Origin: Amoebidium appalachense
Lineage: Eukaryota; Ichthyosporea
Reading direction: 5' to 3'
Assembly (NCBI GenBank): GCA_963693365.1
Contig: CAVNZM010000001.1
Coordinates: forward strand, 11,284,001 to 11,348,000
DNA: 64,000 nucleotides
Position 1 is the stretch's first letter. Every line of letters starts with the position of its first letter. The position numbers and the translations under genes were made by a program. Below are positions 38,192-53,648 of the stretch, in pieces. The notes beneath the pieces were generated by a model. The model had not been told where the DNA came from and did no database searches. It worked only from the letters and a program-made list of their open reading frames with translations.

Positions 38192-38197
38192 TTTATT
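38192..38197 (-). terminator. Poly(A) signal AATAAA for the GT14 gene
   Basis: TTTATT on the plus strand reads AATAAA on the minus strand, 78 bp past the stop codon at 38275. Position and AT-rich context fit a cleavage/polyadenylation signal. Confidence 0.6.
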
Positions 38198-38274
38198 AAA
38201 ATTAAAAATTTAAAAAGACATACAAATAACCACAATGGGCTCAGGGAAAGCTAAATCATTTACAAACACTATAG

Positions 38275-39546
38275 CTACATATTCCTATTTATAACCTTTT
38301 CAATCTGTTCTCTTATTTCGTCGTCACTGTGTACCTTCCGTGCTATAAGTAATTTGGGATGGAGCATCGCGTTCTGAAACCTAAAATCATTCCAATCATT
38401 TTTCCCCATATAGCACGGAGACCCGCTCCTCTCCTGCTTGTTGCTAACACACTCATACCACCACGTCTCGTACGTTATTTTATGATCCTCCATCATATTT
38501 GCGGATATTTTCATCGCGTTCGAAAACCACGGGTTGTTTGCGAGAAGTGTCTGAAAATAAGACTCGTCCGGCATAGATGTTTGCGCAAAAAAGCGGGACC
38601 ACGACACCGCCTGTGCACTGTTTACGGAAAAATCGGCAAATTCCCTGGTAATTACCATCCAAGCACTTCCCTTAAATATTGGTTTTCCGCCTGGCGTGCG
38701 TGTCATTTGACTGCAATTTTCGTTTTTGCAACGAGCGGGGGTCCTTTTGCACACGTGAAAATGGAGCGGTTGTGCGCGTTGGTGGCAGGGGGGAAATGCG
38801 AGATCGTATGAAACCGCCATCTTTTGTTGTTCAAGTATGAGGTTGGATAAATACAAGTCTATTTCTCGCAATGATTTGAGTGGAATGGAGCTCCCGCACA
38901 GGTTAAGTGCAGCCACCCATCCTGGAAGGGTTAACGCAGTTTTGATTTGCTCTTTCTGCATCTCGACTTGTGACCATTTCGCCCATATTACGTTCAGACG
39001 TGTTTCGACTATTTTCACGTTTGTAAGGTGCATGAATGCAGCCTCGAAAACGTTTACAGACTCATTCGAGACTTTTGCGTCCAAATGCACAACGAAAAAA
39101 TGTGACGGGTGGTAGAGAAGCCGAATATTTTGTGCCACACCATTCAGAGTGTCGTTGTCGTGTGCACTCAGTAGAAATGCAAGAGGCAGTTGTGGATTCC
39201 ACCCAAACGGGGCTATCGGGGAGGGATATGTGACGCTGTCGTCGTGGTAGAAATGCAAAAGTGGGTTGTCTATTTCGAAGGGGAGGATTTTCTTGGTCCC
39301 GGGTTTGGAGGCCACAGTGAGTAGTCTTGCTTTGTCGATTTCCAGGGGCGTTGTTAGGTGGACGCTTCGAAGCTCGTTTTTGTGCGTTAGTAAGAACAAA
39401 CCACTACCCTTGTCCCTTTGCATCAGGGTATGAAAAAGAAGGAGAACGGTAGCAAAAAAAGAAACATATCCTGTTGGGGACCATGCTGGATACTTGCCGA
39501 AAAATGAACTAAAGCGAGAACATGGTGTTATTCGCCTTTGAAGCAT
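38275..39546 (-). CDS. GT14-family (core-2/I-branching beta-1,6-GlcNAc- or xylosyl-) transferase
   Basis: A single 423-residue frame without introns, starting at an ATG. Residues 25-42 (GYVSFFATVLLLFHTLM) form one hydrophobic segment after a short basic N-terminus, the type II Golgi membrane topology of this family. The catalytic domain carries family landmarks: LAFLLSAHD (the start of the Rossmann core), FFVVHLDAK, LNVIWAKWSQVEM, LNLCGSSIPL, FKGSAWMVITREF, and MPDESYFQTLL with the DES signature at about residue 327. Pfam family 02485 includes core-2 GlcNAc transferases and peptide O-xylosyltransferases; which sugar is used cannot be told. The lack of introns and of simple repeats in and around it contrasts with every neighbour, which fits a retrogene or a gene of different origin. 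No frame lesion is visible. Confidence 0.88.
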   Translation of the reverse strand: MLQRRITPCSRFSSFFGKYPAWSPTGYVSFFATVLLLFHTLMQRDKGSGLFLLTHKNELRSVHLTTPLEIDKARLLTVASKPGTKKILPFEIDNPLLHFYHDDSVTYPSPIAPFGWNPQLPLAFLLSAHDNDTLNGVAQNIRLLYHPSHFFVVHLDAKVSNESVNVFEAAFMHLTNVKIVETRLNVIWAKWSQVEMQKEQIKTALTLPGWVAALNLCGSSIPLKSLREIDLYLSNLILEQQKMAVSYDLAFPPCHQRAQPLHFHVCKRTPARCKNENCSQMTRTPGGKPIFKGSAWMVITREFADFSVNSAQAVSWSRFFAQTSMPDESYFQTLLANNPWFSNAMKISANMMEDHKITYETWWYECVSNKQERSGSPCYMGKNDWNDFRFQNAMLHPKLLIARKVHSDDEIREQIEKVINRNM

Positions 39547-40030
39547 CGTTGGATCGTCCTGCGTGCGCCTGTATGGTTGTTAAACAATTATTCATGTCGT
39601 GCAGAAACTGAGAAGAAACAAATTCGGGCCTTATAACCTGCTCACAAGGCTCAATTGCAACTTGCAAGGACGCGCTGGCCCCTCCCTTCCCCCCCCCTCA
39701 AAAAAAAAACCCCCCGTGCTCCTCCAGATAGATGCTTCATAGAACGCGTGTGCCACTAAGGTACCATAATTGCTACCAACGTGTTACGCATTTAGCGTAT
39801 CCTGCAGCCCTGCGTGCTCTAAAATCATTTGATTTTCCGGGTTAACGTTACCGCAGGGCTCCGCAAGTCTGACGAGTACAGTTTTGTAGCCAATCAGTAC
39901 ACTTATTCAATAACCATTATAGGGCTTACCAGATGTCAGCCTGGCTCAGCCAATGATAAGGCTTTACGATCTCCCGCCATCTGATAGACACCCAATCGAT
40001 TCAGTTTAATTTAATACAACCAATCACGGG
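39547..40030 (-). promoter_or_regulatory. Upstream region of the GT14 gene with CCAAT motifs
   Basis: Plus-strand CCAAT(C/G) motifs occur near 39891, 39949, 39992 and 40019, 340-475 bp upstream of the start codon. CCAAT motifs also cluster before the aquaporin TATA box and near 44.5 kb. No clear TATA box was seen for this gene. Confidence 0.35.
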
Positions 40031-41218
40031 TACCCCATGCACAAGATCAGATCTGTGCCCGCCCCCCCCTCCCCCCCCCCCCCCCCCCCCCGATCCCCTC
40101 CCCTCCCCTCCCCAACCCCCCCTCCCCACCTCCGGTGTGTTATATGTGCGTGCAGAGCTTGCGATGTATGTACAGTATGTGGGTGCCTGTGCGTGACATT
40201 GTGTCAATGTGTGTGACATTGACATGTTAGCATAGGAGTGAGTTGATTGAGTGAGCGTGTTTAGTGTCTGTGTGTGTACATGTGTGTGTGTATGTGTTGA
40301 TGTGCGTGTGTGTGTTTGTGTGTGTACATGTGTGTGTGGTTCAGTGTGTCCGTGTTTTTTTGTGTGCTCTGAAGCGAGCGTGCGTGCGTGCGCGTGTGCG
40401 TATGTGTGTGCGTGTAAGTTTAGCACTGTGTGTTTACATTGTGAAATAAAGTGTTTGTGTGTTTGTGTGTGTTGTGTTTGTGTGCGTGTGTATGCGTTCA
40501 TGTGTGTCTGTCCGTCTGTCTATCTGCCTCGAGCTCTATTATACGTGCGTGGGTGCTTGTGCACGTGTGCCCTTTTGCGTGCGTGTCTCAGATTTTCTTG
40601 GTGTGTGCTTCAAAATGGCGCTGGCGGCGGTTCGTTTTGTGGTGGCCACAGAAGTCTCACAGCTGCAGTGCTCAAAATCTACCCGTCGGCGAGGCTGGGG
40701 TGAAAACCCCTGGACTAATAGTTAGGCTTGGTAATGGTGTGTTAAAGCTTCGGATGGCACCAGAGCACCCTAGTTAACGATTAGTCGGTGCTGGGTGCAA
40801 GACAGTAGTTCCTCTTGGGGACCCTGAGGGACCCTTTGGGAACAAAACGGGATAATATAAAAAAATAATAAAAAGGCAGGGCTCAAAACTGTAATTTTAC
40901 TGAGTTACACAGTACGCTGTCACTTACTCCAGGTGTACACACTCAGTTCACGACGTGCATTGCTGTGTGAACGAGCACGTGCACGTAAAAGTGTTGCACA
41001 TGATAAGTTTGCAAACACGCGGTTTACCCCAGTTCTGCGCAGTGCGCAGGATAACACATTTCAGAGCTTTAAGCCAGTTTCTCTGCACTATAGTTGTGTT
41101 TGCCATAGGTCATTGGCAATGGCGATGGGCTCTTGGTTACAATGATTTTCTAGGTAAGGGATGTTCATCTTAGTAGATTGTACGTACCAGTAGGCGATAC
41201 CAGCGCCCCCACGCCTCC

Positions 41219-41668
41219 ATCCCCCCCCCCCCCCCCCCCCCCCCCTTCCCCCCCCCCCACCACCATTGACAACCACTACCACCACCCGGCCACCACCACC
41301 TCCACCACTACCACACACACACACACGCACGAACACAAACACATACACACTCACGGCCGGTAAGAGAGAGGGGGGAGGGGGGGGAGGGGGGGGGGGGGAG
41401 GAGAGTGAAAAGAGTGCATGTTTCTTTCCAGTGTTTCCCCCCTTCTCCCCCCCCCCCCCCCCCCCCCCCTTCCCCCCTCCCCTTCCCCCCCCACCACCAC
41501 TGACAACCACCACCACCACCCGGCCACCACCACCTCCACCACTACCACACACACACATACACACACGAACACAAACACATACACACCGTCACGGCCGGTA
41601 AGAGAGAGGGGGGGGGGATGGGGGGGGGGGGGGGGGGGGAGAGTGAAAAGAATGCAAGTTTCTTTCAG
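41219..41668 (+). repeat. Tandem duplication, about 220-bp unit
   Basis: Both units have a C run, CACTGACAACCAC-like sequence, CCGGCCACCACCACCTCCAC, a CA array, ACGGCCGGTAAGAGAGAGG, a G run, and GAGAGTGAAAAGA(G/A)TGCA followed by GTTTCTTTC. They differ mainly in homopolymer length. Confidence 0.9.
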
Positions 41669-41808
41669 TGTTGATTTTCCAAATATTTGAAAACAAGAAA
41701 CGAGAATTTCCGATTATTCCTGTAGTCACATTCTACAGCACCACGGTTCTCCAGTATTTATGCGTGTGTGCGTGTGTGTGTCACCCTTGTGCGGGTGCAT
41801 ATTAGCAC

Positions 41809-42150
<342 letters not shown>

Positions 42151-42433
42151 CGCGCACAATTGCAGGGGCGCGGGTGCGTGTGCGGGTATGTGTGTGTGCA
42201 CGTCACAATGTGTGTACAATGTGCTCACATGTTTTTATTATCTTTTTTTTTTCCCTCTTTTTTCATGGAGCCTTCAAACTCGAATAGTATCATAATCCGA
42301 TCATGGCATTGCAACTTGAATAGGACCATGATTCCCTGCCAGTTCAGAATAGTAGAAAGTGAGAGCAACACAGTTCAAAAAACCAAAAAAAAGGACCAAT
42401 TCGCCGTGACACGTTTGTGGCATGCATGTGTTA

Positions 42434-42471
<38 letters not shown>

Positions 42472-42472
42472 A

Positions 42473-42508
<36 letters not shown>

Positions 42509-42515
42509 TGTATGT

Positions 42516-42565
<50 letters not shown>

Positions 42566-42797
42566 ATGTGTGCGCGTGCATGTGTGCGTACGTGCACGGG
42601 CGCACATGTGGGTGTGGGTGGGTGTCACGGTGTGTGTTTATGGCCTCAAGAATGATTCTGGGTAGTACTCATGTGGGGAGGAAGCAGCGTAAGTACGCTG
42701 AAAGAAAAAACGTGATCACGTGACTGATGCCTGTGCACCTCAGACATGTTGGTTCGGATTTACTGCGCTTGGTGCTCTGAGATTCGGTTGGGCCATG

Positions 42798-43760
<963 letters not shown>

Positions 43761-44462
43761 AGAATTCGAAAGAAAAAGGACGGGACTGGGCTTAGGGAGA
43801 GGGAGCCGGGACGAGTGAACGATAAAATAGCCTTGCTTGCAAGGACGTACAACGTTGATCAAAGAACTTGTGATACACTTAATTGTGAGGCTGGTGCAGT
43901 TTTAACCCTGAAAGCAGGGGAGATAGACTCGGAAGCACTAGGTACGGGGGGAAGCGCCAATCAACAACACAACTGATGTTGGCCCAGGATGTATCGCGGA
44001 TAAGATCCTACTATTATTACACTGAAAAGAAGAGACAAACAGAAAAAAGGCAACAACGTAACGAGCACAAAAAATAATAAAGATTGTTCGGTTATATGCT
44101 TTTGGAGAATAAATTTCATAATTTTTACCATTAGTAGTTGCTACCGTTGTAAATTATATATATGTTTGTCACGGATATGGGTGATGGTGTCATGGTACAG
44201 TCTCCTGGTATCACTGATCCCTAGGTGGCGAGTTCACATACGTGGCCTTTTTTTGGACTTTTTCCCCATGCTCCTGCCTCTCTGTTCATTAGGCTACAAG
44301 TCTAATCCATGATATAAAGAGATGTATTCTCTGTCCTGGCTATGTGCAATATCATAGTAGGGCCACTAACTCAAATTTAGACGTCACGCCACAAGACAGT
44401 GTGACGGTGTGCGCATGCGTCCTGTGTACACGTATAAATTTGCCACGTACCACCCTCATCCT

Positions 44463-44721
44463 GATTGGTTCAAGCCGGATGCGCATCCGGAGGCAGGATC
44501 AAAGGGGCACGTGAGCACTTTTGATTCGTCGAGGCAGACTCATCAGTTTGCACCAATCAAAAACGTTTCCACAAGCAGATACCCAATCGGCTAATAGAAT
44601 GCTTCCGATTGGATTTCAGAGGAATGTGTGGAATGTCTCCGTGAGTCCAGGAATTTCGCGGTCGTCACCAGCTGGGAAGCTCAAGTGTCCGCATGTTGTT
44701 TTCCCTTGCACCGCCATATAA
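44463..44721 (+). promoter_or_regulatory. CCAAT cluster and TATA box, candidate promoter
   Basis: GATTGG (44463), CCAATC (44553), CCAATC (44583) and GATTGG (44607) precede CATATAAA (44714-44721). About 150 bp downstream a good donor (GTAAGT, about 44869) follows a purine-poor leader with no long frame. A plausible reading is the promoter and 5'-UTR exon of the NHL gene at 46746, with a 5'-UTR intron; this link is inference. Confidence 0.4.
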
Positions 44722-44899
44722 ACGCCGTTAGCAGAATAAAAACCCGTTTCTCAGTAAGCGCGTCTTTTCATGCTTGCACACGCATAAAACGTCATCGTCG
44801 TGTGCTTTTTTACCCATACGAACTTTTTATCGTCTCGAAACGTAGGCCTGCACGGCCCCTAACTCGCAGTAAGTGCAACTGTTTTTATTTTCATATCTC

Positions 44900-46577
<1,678 letters not shown>

Positions 46578-46745
46578 CTGTACAAACTCTTCCGCTCTGA
46601 GACTATGATGCTGTCCGAAAAGTGTATGGTGACGAAGCCTGAAGTTACTTACCATTCGTTGCCTCCACCCAGATTCTGAAATCGCCGACGACGTCGACAA
46701 ACTGAAACCCCCCCGCATTTCCTGATTTTGCGACATCCAATCATC

Positions 46746-48862
46746 ATGGACGATCCAATGATGAATCTCCAAAACGGGAATCGCACCGATCATCTTTTGC
46801 GATGTCGTGATCTACTCGCCCAGCTACGTACACTCACGCAGCAATTTCACTCGACCACCGACGCCATTTTGCACACACTCTCCTCCGTGCTCGATGAGAT
46901 CCAATCAGAACGCACCGCACTTACGGAGGAACGAAGGCGATTGGCTGAGCAGACTGGTCGGGTCAATTTGATTGGTGGCGGAAACGGTGGGGTTGGTAAT
47001 AGGGGACAGAAGAGTGGGAATGGGGCGTCGAACGAGGAGACATCAGGGTATGTGCCCCTTCCCCTCCCCACACACACACAAACAAAAAGAAAGAAAGAAA
47101 GGAAGGAAGGAAGGAAGAAAGAAAGAAAGAAAGAAGAAGAAGAAAGAAGGAAAATATAAAAAGGAAGGAAAGAATACGGGGCAAAAAAAAAAAAAAAACC
47201 AAAAAAAAAAACAGCAAAGCCTAGAACGAAAGGAACCTTAGAGAAGAAGGGAAGGGGGGTTGGGGGGGGGGTGGGGGGGGGGGAGGGGGGGAGGGGGGGG
47301 GGGGGGGGGGGGGAGAGAAGAAATGGGTGGGGAATCGAGAGGAAGGGGGGGCCGGGGGTGGAGGTGGAGGGAGGGGAGGGAGGGGGAAGGGGGTACGCGG
47401 AGAGGGGGGGAGGGGGGGGGGGGGGGGGGGTGGATAACTGTGGAAAGAATAAGTAAGTAGGCCATACCCGTGTGAAAACCGACCTTCTATCCAGCGTACA
47501 ATCGACGTCTCGTTGTTTTCTTCTGCTTGGATTTATCACACACCACAGACACCAACTTTGGATGACCTAAACTGACAGCCTCTTTCTTGCCCCCCCCCTC
47601 CCCCCCCCCCCCCCCCCCCCCCCCAACAACAACAAAAAAAAAAAATATAAAAAAATAACATACCACAAACTATCACACCACCACCTGCACACTGCTTCCT
47701 TCAATCCCCCCTCCCCGTTTGTTATCATTTTCTCTTGCAGGGCCAAAAAGAAGCCCCCCCCCCCCCCCCCCCCCTTGGCCCTGCCCCCCCCCCCCCCCCC
47801 CCCCCTCCCCCTCCCCCTTCCATTCCCTCCCCCCCCCCCCCCCCCTCGCCCTCCACCCTCCCCCCTCTCGCCCCCTCCCCTCCACAAACAAACAAACAAA
47901 AATAAACAAACCAAAAAAAAACTACAGAGAGAATGGGCAGTCCGGCACCGACGGTGTACAAGCACCCCCGATCATGCGCCGATCTAGCAGCAACACGACA
48001 ACAGAAGAAAGCAACCTACCCACCAGCGATGAAGCAGCAAACGAAGAAATTCAACCCACACGTGAAAATTCAACAGACCCCATGACACAGAGAATTTCCA
48101 CCGGGAGTACAGGTGGGGTCGGTGCAAATTCACTCCATCCGGTCGAAAATATGCCCGTGCAGACAATCGTTAACCCACTCTACGCACACCAACAACCACC
48201 CACACGAATGATGACCGAGATGCACCCGAATTCCGACCCGAATTTCGAGCGGCGGGCTGGTGGGGGTTCAGACTGGGAGGGGCAAATCAGCCCGGGGATG
48301 GTGAACCAATTGCAGCTGGGCGGCACCGGAAGGAACCATTTGATTCGCTCTCAGTCACACGGAAATCTACCCGCCCCATATGCACCCCCGTCCTCCCACC
48401 ACCACCGTCGCCGATACCGCTCTGCAAACAATTTTGTCGTTCGTTCGACGATGGGGGGTTACAATAACGAATATCAGTATACCTACAGTGGAAGGGGGAA
48501 GGAGGATGTTGTGATGGAACAAATGCCCGATATGGATATGGGGGAGCCTATAGCGGATGGTGTAGGGGGATACGGGGTAATGGGTGGGGGGGTCGGTGGG
48601 AGGTATAGCGTCACTATTGCTCCGAGGGAAGTTCAAATGGTATGTGAACAACAACCCTTCCCCCCCATCCCCTGCCCCCTTTTTTTCTTTTTTCTTTTCT
48701 TTTTTCTTTTCTTTTTCTTTCTTTCTGTTCTTTCTTTTCTTTCTTTCTTTCTTTCTTTCTTTCATTCTTTTTTTTTTTTTTTTTTTGGTGGGTGGGTGGG
48801 GGGGGGGGGGGGGGGGGGGGGGAGGGATTATCATGTGTTAAATAATCAGTCACCCCCCCCCC

Positions 48863-48893
<31 letters not shown>

Positions 48894-49823
48894 ACACAAA
48901 AAAAGAGAGAGAGAGAGAGGAAAAAAAAACAAAAGAAGAAAAAAAAAGATATCCAACCCCCCCCCCCCCCCCCCCCCCCCGGATAAAAGGCAAAGATTTT
49001 GATATTTCCTCCCTCCCCCCTCCCCCCCCCCCCCCCCCCCCCCCAACCTCGCCACACCCCGCCCTTTTAGATTAGTTGTATCTCCCCCCTCCCCCCCTCC
49101 TCCCCCCCGTCCCTACCTCCTCTGGGACCTCACCCATTCCCCTCTCCGCACCAACGTCCGTTTCACCCAAACACCTCTGCTTAACCACTTTTTGTCTTCT
49201 TGATCAGCCCCCCCTTTCCCCCCTCTTACACACTCATTTTTTTTTTCCACCTATAACCCTGGTATTTCCGACTCAACCCCTTTCCCCTCCCGTTTATCCC
49301 AGCTCGAGCATCACCTGAATTCTGTTCACCCCCCCCCCCCCCCCCCCCCCCCCATTCGGGCCGGAAAATGGAATCTATTGGCATACTCTTAGTGCGTGCT
49401 CTGCAAATCTGCATTTATGTTGTCCTTGGTGGGTGTGCATTTTTTACTTTTAACACATTCTACCCCTTCCCTTCCCTCTTCCCCATCCTCCCCCCCCCCC
49501 CAAGCAGCCCCCCGTCGTGCCACCGCCTGCCCGCCTCCTGCAGCTGCGGCCTTTGGGAAGAAGTGAGCATGGGCAGCCAGTGCCCTACCGCTATCCCCTG
49601 AGCGTGGCCTGGACCAGTGGGCAGTTTCTGGTGGCCGACTTTGGCAACGATCGCATACGCATCATCGATTCCGCTGGAGTGTTGGTCAGGTGCGTGTGTG
49701 TGTTTAGGGTTAAAAAAATTGAAAATGAGTTGATGTGCTATTAATAGCGCTTCTCTTAATCCCTCTAAAACCCTCATTCCTCCTCCTCCCCACCTCCCCC
49801 CCCCACCTCCCCCCTCCTCCCCC

Positions 49824-49854
<31 letters not shown>

Positions 49855-51169
49855 ACGCACACGCACACGCATACACACACCCCGGTTAGCCCATAAAGGG
49901 TAGCTCGAATTAGATTACACCTCAAACAATGACCCCTTTCAGCCCCCTTTTGCCCTTCCCCGCCGGATATCTGTGTTCGGGTTCTAGAGGGCAAAGTGAA
50001 GTGGTTTAAACTCGGGTACACGTAATGTGATTTATTTGAGCCCTTCCAACCCTGAGCATATACATGCTCTACCTTTTCAAGTATTTTCTCCCCCCCCCCC
50101 CCCCCCTATCTTCGGCGCATTGTTCGTTGGGAATTTGTGTTTTTTTCTGGGTTAATTGCCAATACCCCCCCCCTTCCCCCCCCCCCCCCCCCCCCCCCCT
50201 TCCCCCCTCCCTCCCCGCTGGTCCCCTTGCCCACCACCCTTAATCCCTCATCCCGTTCCGTCCTCACCTCCGCTCGTTAGGATTTTGGGCTTTTTTCTGG
50301 GTACCTTATCATAATCTCCCCCTCCCTCCCCTCCCCTCCACCCCCCTCCCCATGCCCCCTCCCACCTCCCCACCCCCCACCCCCTCTTCCCCCCCCCCCC
50401 CCCCCCCCCCCCCCCCCGCGCCCCCCACTCTAAAAAAAAAAAAAACACCAAAAAAACACCCTACTGCATTACTACACACACAGAGCTCTCCATGTTATGC
50501 GCCCACGTGCCGTGTGTGCCGACATCCAGGGCCGCATCTACGTGGCCAGCGAGGATAATTCCATCCGCGCCCTGTGGTTGAGCCCCCACGCCAGCGGGCT
50601 GGTGCGCCAGTGGGGCTCCTTGGGAACAAACCCCGGTGAATTTCATGACCCGTCCGGAATTGCCGTGGACAAGGATGGTCAGCTGTACATTGCAGACACT
50701 GAAAACAACCGCGTGCAGGTAGATCTCCCGCCTCCCCCCCCCCCCCCCCCGGGGAGTCCCCCCCCTCCCCCCCCCCCCCCCTCCCCCCCTCTTCCCGGTC
50801 CAAAAAATAAAAAAAAAATAAAAAAGAAAAGAAAAGAAAAAGAAAAGAAAAGAAAAATAAACAAGAAATTACCCCCCCCCCCCCCCCCCCCCCCCAACAA
50901 AAAAAAAAAGAAAAAAAAACAAACCATGCCATTTCAAACCAAACCTGCCCTCCAACCACACATCCCCTACCATTGCCCTCCCCTTTCCCCCCCCCCCCCC
51001 CCCCCCCCCCCACCCCCCCATCTCTTGAGAATATGCACACACAAACGCATTTGGACACCAACACAGCCCCCCCCCCTCTCCATCAACCCATAAATCACAC
51101 ATGTCGCGCTACAGCTTGCACGCGCGCTTGTGCACACACACACGAGGCCACACACACACACACACACAC

Positions 51170-51228
<59 letters not shown>

Positions 51229-51267
51229 CAGGCACACACACATACACACACCTACACACGCACACAG

Positions 51268-51327
<60 letters not shown>

Positions 51328-51992
51328 GCACACACACACACACACACACACCACACAGACTCCTCTCACTAACACTGACCCTTATCCCTCCGCACCCCCT
51401 CCCCCCTCCCCCCCTCCTCCCCCCCCCGCCACCCCCCACCCCCACCCACATCTCTACCCCCCTCCCCTTCAATCCCCCACCCCCTCCCCCTCCTCCCCCT
51501 CCTCACCCTCTTTCCCCCACCCCTCCCCCCCTTTGTTTCTTTCAACCCCAGATCTTCACTACGGACGGCACACACATCCGCACCCTCGACCTCCCAGGCA
51601 AACCCTTTGGTGTCGCCATCACCCCCGCCGCCGATTTTCTGTTCGTCTCTCTCACCTCCAATGACGTCATTATGAAAATCAGCACGCAGACGTGGGAAAA
51701 CGTTGCCGTTTTCGGTGTTCCCGAACCGATTCCCGCGGGCGAGGCTCCGATTGGTCAGTTGAGTATTCCCATGGGAATCACGTTGGATGCTTCGGGAAGA
51801 CTCTGGGTGGCGGATTGCGGGAACGGGCGGGTTGTGGGATTTTCGGCCGACGGCGGGGTTTGTGGGTCGATTGGAAAGGGCGAGGGGGGGCTTTTGGGCC
51901 CGGCTGGGGTGTGCCTGGACGAAAATGGGAAGGTTTATGCGACTGACTATAGACTGCATGGGTTTTTTGAGGTGTTGGGGAGTCCTTCGTAA
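46746..51992 (+). CDS. Coiled-coil and NHL-repeat (six-bladed propeller) protein
   Basis: Five exons (46746-47047, 47928-48639, 49508-49689, 50484-50718, 51552-51992) join in phase to 623 residues and a stop. Residues about 8-75 are helical and leucine/glutamine-rich (RDLLAQLRTLTQQ, LDEIQSERTALTEERRRLAE), a likely coiled coil. Residues about 80-340 are low complexity and rich in Asn, Ser and Gly, including RSQSHGN and a HHHRRRYR patch. The C-terminal half has six NHL-type blades, for example FLVADFGNDRIRIID, IAVDKDGQLYIADTENNRVQ, PMGITLDASGRLWVADCGNG and VCLDENGKVYATD. NHL propellers bind RNA or protein, as in TRIM-NHL proteins; no RING or B-box is present, so the product is TRIM-like only in its end parts. 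The ATG was chosen as the first in frame; the sequence before it has CCAATCATC. Confidence 0.88.
48640..49507 (+). other. Intron 2 of the NHL gene
   Basis: Contains a long T/CTTT tract (about 48680-48786) running into a G run, then C runs, (CA)n, GA and another C run. Dispersed element copy 7 lies near its end. The G run (about 48799-48822) and C runs (48852-48879, 48958-48980) could pair. Confidence 0.7.
49376..49476 (+). repeat. Dispersed poly(C)-tailed intronic element, copy 7
   Basis: Contains TTGGCATACTCTTAGTGCGT, CTGCATTTATGTTGTCC and TTTTAACACATTCTACCCC. It ends about 30 bp before the acceptor of NHL exon 3. Confidence 0.55.
51148..51355. repeat. (CA)n compound array in an NHL-gene intron
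   Basis: About 200 bp of CA repeats with CATA and CACG interruptions, in the intron preceding the last exon. Confidence 0.9.
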
Positions 51993-52025
51993 GCTTGCAC
52001 GCGGAAGGTGACTTTTTTGTGTGCT

Positions 52026-52113
<88 letters not shown>

Positions 52114-53617
52114 CTTATGTGTTCTTGTGTGTGCTTGTGTGTTCTTGTGTGTGCTTGTGTGCCTGTGTGCTTGTGGGTGTTTTTGTGTTCCCGCGTGCAC
52201 GCGCGCCCGTGCATGCATTTTCGCTTTTTTTCTTTTTTCTTTTTGGGGGGGAGGGGATGGTTGGCAATGTAATCGAGGTTCTGGGATGATCAAGACATAT
52301 TTACGGGTAGGGGCAACGGTGTTTGTGCCGAGTGTATGAAATATGTTCTGAGTGTTTTTCATTATGATATATACACATGTGATACGCAAAAGTCACGTAC
52401 ATACATCCTTGAAAGTTTTTATGTGTTTGTATTTGATGGATTATATCTCCGATGATTTATATCTCACTCGATGCTATGTAGCTTGATATATATGCTGTTG
52501 GTTAACCTTGCCCTTCACCCGTCGTTTTTGGATGAACACAATTGAATTTTTTCCCCCCCTCCCTTCCTTTTTTCCCTGCCATTATAAGGTTACCTCTAAC
52601 CATCTTAAAGAAATTCGCAACAGGTATATGACTATAGATCGACTCTGGCGGTTCATTTGTACAGGGCTTCAATGATTCACCCTTGTCTTTGTATTTCCTT
52701 CCGTATATTCCCCTTGAAATCCCACAATTCTGTTTGGATTTTTGCTATGTTTGTCGTTTTTTCCCTACGTCTTCTTGTGAATAGACCTTGTGTATATGTT
52801 ATTAACCAAATTGTGCACGTTGAACTGTATGTGGTGATATCCCCTGTTTATCACCCAACCTTTATTTTGATGTGCTTTTGTCATTGATGTACACTTTTTG
52901 TAAGATATGAACATTTTGTGCTATGCACAGACTGTGAAAACTTGTAATATTGTTATTTTGTTTTTCAGAATTTTACTGTAGGGTTTCACACGTCATGTGT
53001 AAAATGCATGTATATACTCTTAGCATTATCATCGAGTCATGCACACGAACCAAAAAAAAAAAAAAAAAAGAATGAATATACATTCAATTTAAATATGCCA
53101 CGTTGATACAACATGCAGCATCCATTTTCATGGTACCGAACGGTTCACTCACAGAGCCCCCCCCCAATTTTTTTTCGCGGCATGAGTTAAGACTGCTTTG
53201 TATGCAACACACCAAGATCCATACAAGGTAATTCGTGCAAACCGTGGAGATCCCATAGACCTCCAACCCCCCCCCCTCCCACCCCCCCCCGCCCCCCCCC
53301 CTCCTCTGCCCCCCTCCCTCCCAAACCTACAACCTATCTCTTTCTGGTACTGCATCCCTAAACCATCCCCCTAGCACTCGCACCTTCCTCCCTTCCCCGG
53401 CATTCACCCCCCCCCCCCCCTCCCCTCCCCTCCTCCCCCCCCCCCCCCCGCACCGTACTGTTAGTGGGATGAGAGGGGGGGGGGGGGGGGGGGGGGCTCG
53501 AAGACGGCATTGTAGGCGTGTGGTAGCAGACATATGCAACCTATTTGCAAGGGGCTAATCAATTATCTGCAATTCGACAGATCTGCTCTCTCCCCCCTGC
53601 CCCCCACCTCCTCCCCG

Positions 53618-53648
<31 letters not shown>

